Below are positions 35,447 through 46,592 of a stretch of DNA of 64,000 nucleotides, piece by piece. Origin of the DNA: Linnemannia hyalina. Lineage: Eukaryota; Mortierellomycota; Mortierellomycetes; Mortierellales; Mortierellaceae. Below the pieces are notes generated by a model, which did not search any database, was not told the origin of the DNA, and was given only the letters and a program-made list of their open reading frames with translations. Location of the stretch: contig JAHRHY010000009.1 in assembly GCA_019671135.1 (NCBI GenBank), forward strand, positions 744,001 to 808,000, in the 5' to 3' direction. Position 1 is the stretch's first letter. Each line of letters opens with the position of its first letter. The position numbers were made by a program, and so were the translations under genes.

Positions 35447-37657
35447 TTACAACTTGGCGCCATACAGCATCGAGGCAACCTTGATGGACTGGCGCATACC
35501 AAGGTCCAACATAATCTCTTCAGATCCTCCAGGAATGGCATAGGCACGGACTTCACGGTAGATACGCTCAACCTTCTCGCCCTGTCCACCACGGGTATAA
35601 GCCAGTCCACCAAAGATCTGGGATGCCTCACGGGCACAGTACTCGAGTGTCTGGGTCGCCTGGGCCTTGAGCAACGCAATAGGGCCTCCCAACTTGATCA
35701 TCTGGAGGTCCTCGGGCATGGTCATTGTCTGGTAGATCACATTCTCGGTCCAGGCATGGGTTGCCTCGATCTGACGGGACATGTGGGCGAGCTTGTTACG
35801 GAGAACGGGGTGGTTGACCAACTTGACACCAAAAGTCTTGCGCTTACTTCCGTACTTGATCGCCTCCTCGAGACAGACACGGGCCAAGCGGTTGGCCTGG
35901 ACAACAATTCCCATGCGCTCGTGGTTAAAGTTCTCGACAATGTACTTGAATCCGCGATTCTCCTTGCCGACCAGGTTGGCCTTGGGGACGTGGACATCCT
36001 CAAAGTTGATGTAGGCAGTTCCAGAGGACCAGACACCGGAGCACTGCATCTGACGAGTCGAGACTCCGGGCATATTACGCTCAATGACAATCAAAGAGAC
36101 TCCTCCCATTCCATCGCCACCGGTACGGCAGGCAACGGTGAAGAAATCGGCAAAGGTACCGTTGGTGATCCACTTCTTCTCGCCGTTGACGATGTAGCCG
36201 TCGTTCGCCTCGTTGGCAACAGTGGTCAAGTTGGCGACATCAGATCCAGCCTGGGGCTCGGTAATGGCTAGGCAGATGGTCTTGCGACCAGCTAAGCAGT
36301 CGGGTACAATGCGTCTCTTCATCTCTTCGCTGCCGTTGACAATGATTGGAGGGAGACCGATTCCAAGACCTCCGCAGATACCCCAGAGGACACCACCGGA
36401 TCCGCAGCGGGCGAGCTCGTCTCCGATGATGAACGAGTGGAAAGCATCAAACTCTGCGGGGTCTACAATCGCGTTGGCACCACCCTTGAACAAGGTCGAG
36501 GACTCGACATCAAAGTACTCAGTGGGGAGTTTGCCATGGCCAGCAATACAGGCAAGAATACCATGTTCAGCACACTTGCCAAAGAGAGACATGGGGACCT
36601 GCTTGGCCTCGTCCCACTGATGGACATGTGGCATAATCTCGGTATCGACGAACACGCGCATGAAGCGACGAAGACGGCGGTGAGAATCCTTGTAGTAAGG
36701 GCTTCCCCACTGCTGGTACCTGAGCATGAGAGAGGAATAAAGGGAGGGATTGTCAGTGAGTGTTGAACAAGAGTAAGGCACAAATGTGGCAGAGAGAAGA
36801 AAGGGACTCACCAGGATGGATCACCAAAGGGAATCATCTCGCCAAACTGGAGCTCGTCATCATCATCGACGGGAGCAGCGGCATCAGGGGCGGCACCACC
36901 CTCCTTGGGGGCCTCGCCGATGACACCGACGCAAAGGGCGCCGTACTGTTCGAGGACACCTGCATTTAGATTGTATGTCAAAGGGGAAGAGACATATTAG
37001 GACAAGGTTTAATTCATGTGTTTCATATGACAAAAGTGAGTCCATGCCAACTGCGTGCAAAAATAAAACAACAAACATGCCTGCGTTGTGGAAGGCATCG
37101 AACTGCTTGGTGGCATCCATGCCAGCGTTCTTCAATAAGATCTTCTACTCGTGTCCAAAAAAAAAGGGATGTGTGAAAAGGGATCAGTCTTCGTTCATCG
37201 AGATGCAGAACTACACCCATGCCCATTCTCTTCACACTAGTCTCTCATCAGCGCCAACGTCCATTTTAACGTTTGGTCAAGTCATCTCCACAACGGAAAA
37301 AGAACAGAGCTCGGCTTTTTTTTACTTTTCTCCGCGCTTCCTATTCCAATCCCCGCCGTTTTTTCTCTACACTTTCTGTTGGCCTTTGCTTTTTCCTTTA
37401 GTTTACCTTTCCGCCGGGGTGGTCGTTAAGGAAATTGGTGACATCGTACACTTTGTCGTGAATAATGACCCAGCAGTCGTTCTATCCATTCAGGACATCA
37501 AAAGACAAGTTACAAAAGTAATTGATTAGCACGAAAACGCGGGAAACAAGGGTACATTTTTTTCGCGTCTATGTGTTCCACGGCTCGCATTGATGGCAAT
37601 TTGTACCTCGGAATTGTGGGCGGCGACCTGGCTGGCTTGGAAGTATCCTGTAGTCAT
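35447..37657 (-). CDS. Cytochrome b5-acyl-CoA dehydrogenase fusion
   Basis: FAD-dependent acyl-CoA dehydrogenase carrying its own cytochrome b5 domain. Exons on the minus strand: 37657-37607, 37481-37407, 37144-37081, 36959-36812, 36719-35447, giving 536 residues in phase. Start MTTGYFQASQVAAHNSE runs straight into the b5 domain: NDCWVIIHDKVYDVTNFLND, the heme-ligand HPGGK, and a second His in KQFDAFHNAG. A short acidic linker (DAAAPVDDDDELQFGE) leads to the dehydrogenase: YYKDSHRRLRRFMRVFVDTE, the signature CLAITEPQAGSDVANL, KKWITNGTFADFFTVACRT, and ASQIFGGLAYTRGGQGEKVE. It ends with IPGGSEEIMLDLGMRQSI, the Glu region used as base in part of the family. Such fusions occur in fungi. The third intron (36960-37080) uses a GC donor. 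Confidence 0.93.
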
Positions 37658-39149
37658 GATGTGAATAGGTTCGCGTGGGTGCTGAAAGATGGTTTCAAGA
37701 CGAGCCTTGAACTGGAAGTGGAGTGGGAAGCTGAGGTCCGAGATGGTGGAAGGAAAGGTTTAAAAAGAGGGTGTCGTAAGGGACAAAGAAGAGGAGAGAA
37801 GTAAGAGATGAATGGGTGATAATTGAAAATGTGAAGAATAAAAAGAATAAAAAGAAAGGGAAGAGGGGCAGAAGGCGTTGCTTTTTAGTCCACCCTTCAT
37901 CGATCGTGTCCATTGTCCATGACTCGCTCTCTCTATATGTTTCTCATTGTTTACTCCTCTGGACCCCGGACTCTCTCACTGTGCCTCGCCATCTCCGGTG
38001 TTTGTCCACATCTCGGACCAAAGAGATCGAGCACTTCCCGTGGGCAAGATTACCATTCAGGGCTGATGTGGGAGTGCGAGGATATAAGAGAGAGATAGCT
38101 GGTGTGTTTTGTGTCAGCGTATCCTTCGACTCGTGTTTAGAGGACACACACATAGAGGAGGGTCATTGGATGTGGAGAGGGCCTACTTGTTGCACAGATG
38201 AGCACAAGAGCATGCGAAGAGGAGTGAGAAGGATACTAATCCTACCACAAACGCTGACAGAGGAAAAGACCGAGCGTGTAGAGGGAGGAATCGATCGTTG
38301 TTCATATGTCTAAGGGTAAAAACAAAACACAAACAACCCATTTTGTTCTATCCTGTTTTATGCGATTAGGCGAAGGAAAAAAAGGTCCGGTCAAAGTGTC
38401 AACGGTCAACGTCTGGTTAGAAAAGATCACCCATTACTGTAGTATACATCTTACTACTCCACTTCCATCTCTTGATTGTTTGAAAAGTCCTTCGAGTATT
38501 AGACAATTGGATACATATTTCTACGAGAAGAGCAACGGCTGCCTCTTTTCATTTCGCAAAAGAGGATCGAAGACACTCCAGTCTTTGACGCATTTCGGCT
38601 GGAGAAAGACCGAGAGACAGCCGAGGGCAGCGTGAGTGTGGTGTGCATTCGCTTACTGGCGACCCTTGCATGAATGCTACCTACTGAGAGAACAAGAGAG
38701 GGAAAACCGATTGCTAATAACGTTTCACGACTGCATGTCTGTTGTTTTGTATTTCGGACAAACGGAAAACTGGACTAGGCTTGGATTATGCTCTCATTTT
38801 TATCTGTTCGTTGTTTGTCGTCCTTTCTGTTGTAATTTTTTCATGGCTCGCCCTCTCACTTTCTCTCTTGAACTGTCTGGAGAGTGGAGAGTGTGGAGAA
38901 AGAACAAGTCCTTCGGAGTACTATTGATGTGGGGAACGAAACCATAAGTATAAATCGCGACCACTGGACTCTATCATTACCTAAGTACCTAGCAGACCTT
39001 GTTCGCAACAAGGAAAAGGTAAGAAAGAAAAGGTAGCAACAGTGTGCAAGAAAGTGGTTTATTGCAAATCGCAATGAACTAGCAAGTATCTCTCCTGATT
39101 CTTCACCTCCTGCCGGGAACATACCAAGATTAACCTCAGATCCTGGGGA
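37658..39149. other. Intergenic, 1.5 kb upstream of the b5-dehydrogenase gene
   Basis: No gene seen. The first 200 bp are purine-rich on the plus strand. Open frames here lack any recognisable motif. Confidence 0.5.
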
Positions 39150-39604
39150 CATTTATCCATTTGAGCGTCTTCTCGTTCGACACCCTGAATTCGCCATCAT
39201 CCCACTGTTGCTCAAAGACATCAAGCAAGAACGTGCAGCAGGACGACTCCCAATCCAGCTGTAGGTCGTCCAAATCAGAAAAGTCCGCGAGGGTTGCGGT
39301 TGTCTGTGGAGCAAGTGAGCCGTAAGAGCCGAGTACAAATAGGAGGGTCCATAAAGAGCGTGTCGTGCAGGTCGATCTCCAGCGAACGAATCCAGTCAGC
39401 CTCCTGTCGAGCAGACTCCCTTTCCTCAGAAGATATCATGCCGTTTAAGCGGAGGTTGACGTCCCTTCAGACATAGGGGGCAAAGAGCAGGTCCTACGGT
39501 GAGGAGGTCCGTCTGCAGTTCCTACAGTCCGCCGGGTCGAGCGATTGGCAAATGAGGGCGAGAATGAGATAGGTCTCGAAAATGGTGATCGTGTTGGAGG
39601 ACAT
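39150..39604 (-). pseudogene. Decayed F-box/LRR gene copy
   Basis: Reading the minus strand from ATG 39604-39602 gives MSSNTITIFETYLILALICQ, then CRNCRRT, which lines up with the start of the intact neighbour at 39795-41351 (TISIFEIPLILDIICDLI, then WSCRRT). In the same frame the copy goes on as SSP-stop-DLLFAPYV-stop-RDVNL against CRVWSHSFEPYVWHHIRL. Both stops (TAG at 39496-39494, TGA at 39469-39467) sit exactly where the intact gene has Trp. Homology resumes with ADWIRSLEIDLHDTLF and CTRLLRLTC (intact: YRIRSLDIHIADTIF, CTRLTQLTC). After about 39300 the frame is lost. The LRR part is missing. The copy lies 190 bp past the stop of the intact gene in the same direction, so a tandem duplication that decayed is likely. 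Confidence 0.78.
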
Positions 39605-39794
39605 GGTCGTGTTCCTCAGTAGGTGCGAGAGTGTTTCTTATATGGCGTTTTATCGGAAAACAAAGGCGAGCACAGTTTTCGTCATTGAAAGACGCGGCAG
39701 ACATGCGACAAGGACGCTTGCTTCGCCGAGATTGGCCAGTGATCTCATCGATAATTAATCAGCCATTTATTTCCCATGAACAATGTCATTACAC

Positions 39795-41351
39795 TCACTT
39801 CAACCCCATCCACCGCAGAAGAGACTCATCGATCACCTCTTCGCCCTCTTGTCCCTCTTCCTTCTGTTGCTCAAGCACGTCTTCAACCGCGACCACAGGA
39901 TCCATCCACAACAGTTTCACCTTCCTCAACCTCGGCAACGCCTTCATCCTCCTCGCAAGCTGCAGCACCCTTCCAGCATTAACCATCCTCTGCTGTACTC
40001 CGTCTGGCGTGTCCCTCTCGTCCGAAATTCTCTGATCTTCCATCACCCGATCCCATACATCCCCTTCATCGATCGAAAGAGAAAAGAACCCCGGCGATCC
40101 AATCGGGATCTCCAGCTCCTCCAACCACCTCGACGCCGCCCACTGACAACCCACCAACTCCTGCAAACCAACCCCGGTCGCCTCAATCTCCCACTCATGC
40201 ACAACCTTCAACTTCCTCAACCTCGGACATCTCTGCAACACCTGCGATATACACGCACCCATCCTCTCCCGATTATCCGTGTCAAACCCTGCCGACACCT
40301 CAAGCACCTCCAACGTCGACCCAGACTGCTCCAACAAGACCTCAATCACCTTGGAGGTCATATCCTCCGAATAACAGAACGCAAACTCGACCAGACGTGG
40401 ATACGCCCACAAGATGTCGAGACATCTGTCGTGAGTCAAGTCATCGTGTTCCGAGAACCGAAGCATTCGGTCGATGTGGGGACAGAATTCGATTAGGATG
40501 GCGACCATTGTGTCGCTGTGCGACATTCGGATCGAGGGCAGAGCGAGCTCTCGGAGATGCTGGCTGTGGCGCAAGAGAGGGAACAAGATGGCTTCCTCTT
40601 GGAATTTGAGCTGGTGTCTCAGGACAAGCCGCGCAAGGCTAGGGAACTCTCTCCAGGGTGGTAGAGATATCCATTGACAATCACTTCCTTCTAGCTCTGT
40701 AATAACCTGGGTGCGTTCAAACCGGGCCGTGCTGTCGATGGTGAGCTCTGTCAGAGTGTCGGGACAGTGGAGTAGGATGGCGGCTAATACAGTCACGTCA
40801 CAGGTTTGTCGAAGATTGAGTTCGAGCGTTGAAATGGCTGACTGTCGTAGTCCAATCAATACTGGGGCCGTAAAGTACTTTGGAGCGAGGGCGGTGAACT
40901 CCATAGTAATAATGAGACGTTCCAGGTGCGGGTTCCGAGCAATGAGATGTGTCGCTCCTGCTTGTGGTGAGTCCTTAGGGTGGTTGCTGTTGATATTCTG
41001 TTCATGCTGCCGTGACAGATCGCGATTGTTGTTATTGCTACTGTTACTACTGCCGCCGTAGCATGTGAGCTGAGTGAGTCGAGTACAAGAAGGGACAAGG
41101 AAGATAGTGTCGGCTATATGGATATCCAATGACCGGATCCTGTACGCGTTCTGTTGAAGGAGTCGTGTTGCTGCAAGAGGTCGCGTTGTCCTAAGAGAGA
41201 GTCGAATGTGATGCCAGACATACGGTTCAAAGCTGTGGGACCAGACTCGACAGGTCCGTCTGCATGACCACACGTCTTTTGGGCTGATTAAGTCGCAGAT
41301 GATGTCGAGAATCAGAGGGATCTCGAAGATGGAGATTGTACCGGGCGGCAT
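39795..41351 (-). CDS. F-box protein with leucine-rich repeats
   Basis: Intronless, 518 residues. The N-terminus has a divergent F-box: TISIFEIPLILDIICDLISP, then KDVWSCRRTCRVWSHSFEPY, which would bind Skp1 in an SCF ubiquitin ligase. After a linker with an Asn-rich loop (SSNSSNNNNRDLS) come irregular leucine-rich repeats: LERLIITMEFTAL, ISTLELNLRQTCD, LTELTIDST, LARLVLRHQLKF, LRELALPSIRM, LEVLEVSAGFD, LRKLKVVHEWEI, LEELEIPIG and LRKVKLLWMD. Repeats of this kind usually bind the target protein. I infer that it belongs to a lineage-expanded family; two broken relatives occur in this window. Target unknown. Confidence 0.85.
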   Translation of the reverse strand: MPPGTISIFEIPLILDIICDLISPKDVWSCRRTCRVWSHSFEPYVWHHIRLSLRTTRPLAATRLLQQNAYRIRSLDIHIADTIFLVPSCTRLTQLTCYGGSSNSSNNNNRDLSRQHEQNINSNHPKDSPQAGATHLIARNPHLERLIITMEFTALAPKYFTAPVLIGLRQSAISTLELNLRQTCDVTVLAAILLHCPDTLTELTIDSTARFERTQVITELEGSDCQWISLPPWREFPSLARLVLRHQLKFQEEAILFPLLRHSQHLRELALPSIRMSHSDTMVAILIEFCPHIDRMLRFSEHDDLTHDRCLDILWAYPRLVEFAFCYSEDMTSKVIEVLLEQSGSTLEVLEVSAGFDTDNRERMGACISQVLQRCPRLRKLKVVHEWEIEATGVGLQELVGCQWAASRWLEELEIPIGSPGFFSLSIDEGDVWDRVMEDQRISDERDTPDGVQQRMVNAGRVLQLARRMKALPRLRKVKLLWMDPVVAVEDVLEQQKEEGQEGEEVIDESLLRWMGLK

Positions 41352-42886
41352 TGTCGAAATCAGATGCAGAGGAGACAGGATGCATGAGCAAAGGATGAAG
41401 GCCGATTCGTAGTTTAAAAAGAGATCAGTAATCTAGTTTGTTATTTGTTGTTTGCTAACCTTGATAAATAGCAGACACCGGGAAGAAAAGTATATCTGAA
41501 TCACAACCAGTCAGCATGGAGACTGATCGATGATCAACACCTGAACGAAAACACGCGAACCGTGAAGCATATCTGATCTTGATAAATTTCTTAAAAACAA
41601 AAAAATATATATCTGATCTTGTCAATCGCGGCGCGCTGATAGACTTCCAGGCTTCGTTATGCATCTCGTCTTTCTTTCTGTCCCCTCTTACTCTTTCTCC
41701 GACCCTCTCCTAACCACATTCTCTTTCTCCCTCTTTCTCTCTTCATTTCAAGGCCCGCACTCTTTCAAATTCTGGACTGGGTGCTCTTTTTTCGTCCATT
41801 TCTTCTGACAAACAATATCACAAGGACGGCCGTGCGAGACCGTGCTCACATTGCTGAAATTATAACTTTTGATTTCCTCTTTGAGTCAGGCCACCTTTCT
41901 TCCTTACTTTTTGTTCCCTTTTTCCCGCACCACACAACCCAGGAAGTACAAAGGGATAGGGGAAAAGGAAAATAATATCACTGGCTGGATTCTTTTGGCC
42001 GTGACCCATTGACCCTTACCCTTTTGTTTTCTATAAACCTGTCAACAAGACTGAATCAAGGCAAGGGTAACACGATTGGTGAGTGGGGAACTGAACAAAA
42101 TACCACTCAACACTAGGATGTGGTCCAAAAAGGGGACCCTCCTGTTGTGCAACGAGAACAAGTAGGCAGGGACGGAAAACACGGGACAATAGAGAAAATA
42201 AGTGAATGGGAAAAAAAACCAGGATCGCCTTTCTCGTCTCCGTCTCTCCCAGACAAAAGGTAGCTTCTTCCTTTCGGACTATCCGATCAACCCCCCCCCC
42301 CAGCCAAAACAACGAAAAATACACAAAACACGACCTGCATGAGATCCATTCCTTGATAGCATACAATACTCATTTTTCTTCCCATGGGCCACCTAACACA
42401 ATACAAAACCTGTGAGCCCTTTTCCTTCGATTGTTTCTCTTCTTCCCGGCTCCAATACTGAGCAAGACGCTCTCTTCCGAGGAGGAGGAAAAGAATACGG
42501 GGACTTGATCTATCCCGTCAAACCTTTTTTCTTTCATCGTAGAAGTTGCGGTCCTTTTGGTTGTTTTTTGAATGAAGGTGGTAAGCAACGATGTTTCCCA
42601 TTGCAACGATTCCTGTTTTGTATGGTCAACGTAGCCATATCCCGTGAACGGATCCAATCAAAAGGAAAAAGGAATCAAGAAACGGGACGACCAACTCTAT
42701 CCGCAAATGTATAAAGTAGAAACGCCCTCTGCAACAACTATCATGAGTAAAAGAGTTTTATGTACAAAACGGAAAAAAAACAAGGTGGGGAAATGCGCTA
42801 CTCTTGGGCTTACAACGGGAAACAAAATTATCAAACAAAAGTGTGCGAGGAAAACAAAAAACATACAAATGGGAAGGAATGAGAAT
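41352..42886. other. Intergenic, 1.5 kb, F-box promoter and PP2C-like 3' flank
   Basis: No gene seen. Contains CT-rich tracts (41670-41760) and a C11-type run near 42291-42301. Confidence 0.5.
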
Positions 42887-44988
42887 TTAAAGTACGACGA
42901 CCAAGACAGATCCTTCGAGACCTTCTTCTTCATCACCCTCCACCTGTTGATCCTCGACCGACCGATCCAAAGGTCCAGCCTCCTTGCGGATCTGATCAAG
43001 AGCCTTCGCTACCGCCAAGGCGCAGTTCTCCTCGCCCTTCTCCAGCGTGTTGGCGACCATCCGGGAAAGTTCAAAGTCCGAGATCAGGGCCTGGTCATTT
43101 GGGTTGGTGCTGACTTTGGTCGTCGACGGGACATTAAACCGGGTCGTATACAACAGCCCACGGTTCAACAGAATCAGCAACTGGTCCGATGAGCTTCCAG
43201 CAGCAGCCCTGTCCTGTTTCCGGGTCTCGAGTACAATGCGGGAAATCTTGGGGTCTGCTCTGACATAGGGTGGATCATCGAGGTTGTTGATGCCAATCTC
43301 GTCCGAACTAATGCCTCCATTTGCAGCACGCGACCTTGATCCTCCTGCCAGGGTCTTGTCAATTCGAGAACGGAGCGAGGGCTCAACCCAGTTCGAGACT
43401 GAACGCCGAGGCTCCTGCTCAATCTTCCAGTCCAAGTCGCCGAATGCTCGTGTGACAGGCAAACCCAGGAATTTTCCCCGTCTAGTCAAGAAGCTGTCGC
43501 TTTGGATGGTCGATTGCGCTGATCCTGTTGAGTTTGGTAATGACGAAGCTCCGTTATGCTGGGTCAAGTATTGCTCTACAGTCAAGGCGCGTTCTGTTGC
43601 CTCGTAGACAACCTTATTGTACTCTTCTGATCCAGGGTAGCGGACTGAATGTTCTTGGGCCTCGGGTGGGTTCAGACGGCGGGCTGTCCACTGGCCATCA
43701 CTGTCAAGACCTGCAAGAATAGCGACCGAATCGCCCAGCTGTGCCAAGTAGAAATCGTGCTTTTGGCTGTCAGAATTGGTCGAGGCGGATGCGCTGTGTG
43801 GAGCCAAGAAGCCGACCATGGCTGTCGAACCTGTGACGACCTGAGCAATGACTTCCTGAGTTTTCTTGACCTCCTCGAGGGAGGCGAGGTCGTTGGTGTC
43901 CTCGGGCTGAGCCAAGGCGACGGTAATGGCGGTGGCAAGGAGGAGCTCGTCCAGTTCAAGGAAGGTGGACTTGAGGGTGTCGATGACTTGGTTGGGGTCG
44001 ATCCTGCAGGTGTGAGGGCTGACCTCGTGATCGTCGTCGGAGTGGTCGACCTGGGTTGAGAGGGACTCGTCAAGGATTGGGATGAGGTGCTGCTGGAGGT
44101 ATTCCGCGCATTGTGGGCCGAGATGGGCTGGATAATCGGACCCATCACATAATACGAAACAATATAATATAGAATGTATAAGCACACGAGTGGGAAAAAA
44201 ACAAAGAAAAATAATGTGAGCAACAGGCATGTGTCAGGGGTAGGGTAGGGTAGGTTAGGTTACGGAAGGAGGACTCAGTCTCATTTCCTTTTCTTTCAAA
44301 CAACGGCAACACATGCATCGCACAAAACGACAATTGAATAAACACAAACGCACACGTAAACACACGGCAGACGCACACACACTTTTTACTCACTCTCTGG
44401 CATACACCAAGTATCAGGGCGTAACATGAAAACCTGATATGAAAACGAAAAGAGCGAGCATTGCGGTTGGTATGTGCGCGTGTCGACAACACATAATACA
44501 ATTAAGTAAAATGACCATTGGCGACATATGATAGCCCGCCTAAAAGTGAAAACATCCCTTTCTTCCCTCGTTTCATCGCCAATTGTACATCGCCAATTTT
44601 AAAGCCCCGAGAGGCAACTTTTCATTCTCCCTCCAAACTGCCCCATCCTCCCATCCCTCTCTTCCTATACATCCACTCCCACTCCTCTCCGACATCTGTT
44701 TACGCCCACCCGTCCATTCACTCAACTCACCGAACATAACAAACAAAACCAAAACAAACAGCAGTTGCACTTACGATCATACAATCCGACCAAGAGTCCG
44801 CCTTCGAAGCTTGTTGGCTGTACACTGATGCGACCGTTGTGGTCTCCTCGAAGAGACTCCTCCTGTGTGGCCTGGAATGAAGTCGAGGTGACGGGGCTCT
44901 GTCTCACGAAGGAGTGGACTTTGATTGAAGTGCCCGTTGAAACGATGGCGACAGAAGTTGTGGGCTTGTTTGATTCAGGGACAGTCAT
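42887..44988 (-). CDS. PP2C-like protein, probably a pseudophosphatase
   Basis: Exons on the minus strand: 44988-44775 and 44127-42887 (phase 1), giving 484 residues. PP2C fold elements can be followed: an opening strand TSVAIVSTGTSIKVHSF, GGLLVGLYDPHLGPQCAEYL at the place of the usual G(V/L)(F/Y)DGHGG, FYLAQLGDSVAILAG for the GDSR strand, LPVTRAFGDLDWK for the SRA(L/F)GD motif, and DQLLILLNRGLLYTT for D(E/D)FL(V/I)LACDGL. The Gly-His-Gly-Gly of the first metal motif is changed to Pro-His-Leu-Gly, and the Asp of the late DG motif is replaced by Asn-Arg. The final DN pair also appears missing (GLEGSVLVVVL). Loss of these ligands suggests a binding role rather than catalysis. The single intron is 647 nt, long for this window. 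Nearest active relatives could be mitochondrial Ptc5/PDP-type enzymes. Confidence 0.72.
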
Positions 44989-45570
44989 GGTTGTTGGTCT
45001 TTAGAGTTTTATCGTTCAAGAGGGAAGAGCGAGGAGTGGAGGGTCGTGCTGATAGTGTCAGAAAGGGAATGGAAGCGAGTCGCGTCGAAGAGTGAGAGTG
45101 AAGGGAAACGGGGGTTATGATGAAAGAAGGACGTAAGAGGTGAAGAGGATGATGTAGGGTGAGGAGGGAGTAGGAAGTGTGAAGGACAAAGCAGGAGCGA
45201 AAAAGAATGAAGTGTGGACGAGTGGTGAGAAAGAGGAGGAAAAATGAAGAAATAATCGAGTTGTTTAAATACGCGCGGAGGGCTCCCGATGGATTGAATA
45301 CCAATGGATTCAAATTGAATTGAAAATTGAATAACAAATAGGGTTTGGTGCGAGAAAGGGGTTTATCTCTTTGGTACTGGCATTGCTGTTGGTGTATGGA
45401 TGTGTGTCAATGGGCTTAAGGTTCGTGCCACTGGGTGTTGACAGTTCGCTGGGTGTTGACAGTTCACTGGCTGGATGAAAAAAATGGATGTTATTGTGCG
45501 CACGATGAAGGACAACGACGATGTTGATAACGGGATTGGAAGCCAGTGGTCGTGTAATCCCTTTTTCTAC

Positions 45571-45596
45571 TTTTTTTTTTTTTTTTTTTTTTTTTT
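45571..45596. repeat. T26 homopolymer
   Basis: A run of 26 T on the plus strand, 583 bp upstream of the PP2C-like start codon. Confidence 0.9.
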
Positions 45597-46559
45597 GAGC
45601 TCACTCATTCATATACATACGCATATTAAGGAAAATAACAACGAGAAAGTGGTATAGGGATGTGAAGGAAGATGAAGAACAAGAAGGAGCATAAACATCG
45701 CGAAACGGCACATTTGCACATCCATCTATCCACCATGAACCTTCAAGGCATAAATGGAATGGAGATTAGGCAATGATCGATGATTGATGATGTGCAGCAT
45801 GCTCATGCTCGTAAATGGATGGATGTACAACACAGGAGAGTACAATACGTCCACCAAACAACAGGAGGACATTACATTGTTGATTGATTGATTGCCCATA
45901 CTGTCCCCCCTTTCAATGTCTACTTATCGTCCAATTGATGACTACTGCTTCCTCAGTTGGCCATCGCCTTTTCTTGCCTTTCTTTTGTTATTTACACATG
46001 TCCTGTTCCTGTTATAGTGGGCTTGACACAAAACACCACAAAGCAAAAACATACTTAAACGCCTGAGCCTACCATTTTCTACCTTGCCTGGTATCGAAAA
46101 ATACTACTTTTCTTTTGCAATGCCAGAAATACAGCAAGGTTGGTCCTTCAGTCGTTCGGTCGGTGGTTTTTTTTTGTTTGCCCCAACCAACCAGACGAAC
46201 CAACCAAACCAACCTTACGTTGTTTGTAACAGCTATATCGATGCAATTGCATGAATTTGATATGAGAGTGAACATGACAAAGAGAGGAGAGAGAACAAGA
46301 GGCGTGTGTTCGTAAACCTTCTTTCACGAACTCTCTCTTCCTTACTTCCTTGCCTTTTTAAACTTCCTTCTCTTGACGGTCAATTCGTCTCTGTGTGTGT
46401 GAGTGAAGAGCAACAACACCAGAACATATATGCATCGTACTTTTGTATCTTTTCACGATAGGGGGGAAAGGAGACAGCGAGGAGATGGATGGCTGAAGGA
46501 AGAGCGCAAGAAAGAGAGAGAGACAGCAGGAGATGAGTGTGAACGTTCGAAGGAGAGCG

Positions 46560-46591
<32 letters not shown>

Positions 46592-46592
46592 A
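46560..46592. repeat. (CAA)n microsatellite
   Basis: About eleven CAA units ending in TAATAA, non-coding. Confidence 0.9.

Noticed and set aside
35399..36271. 290-codon plus-strand open frame
   Set aside because: Antisense shadow of the acyl-CoA dehydrogenase domain.
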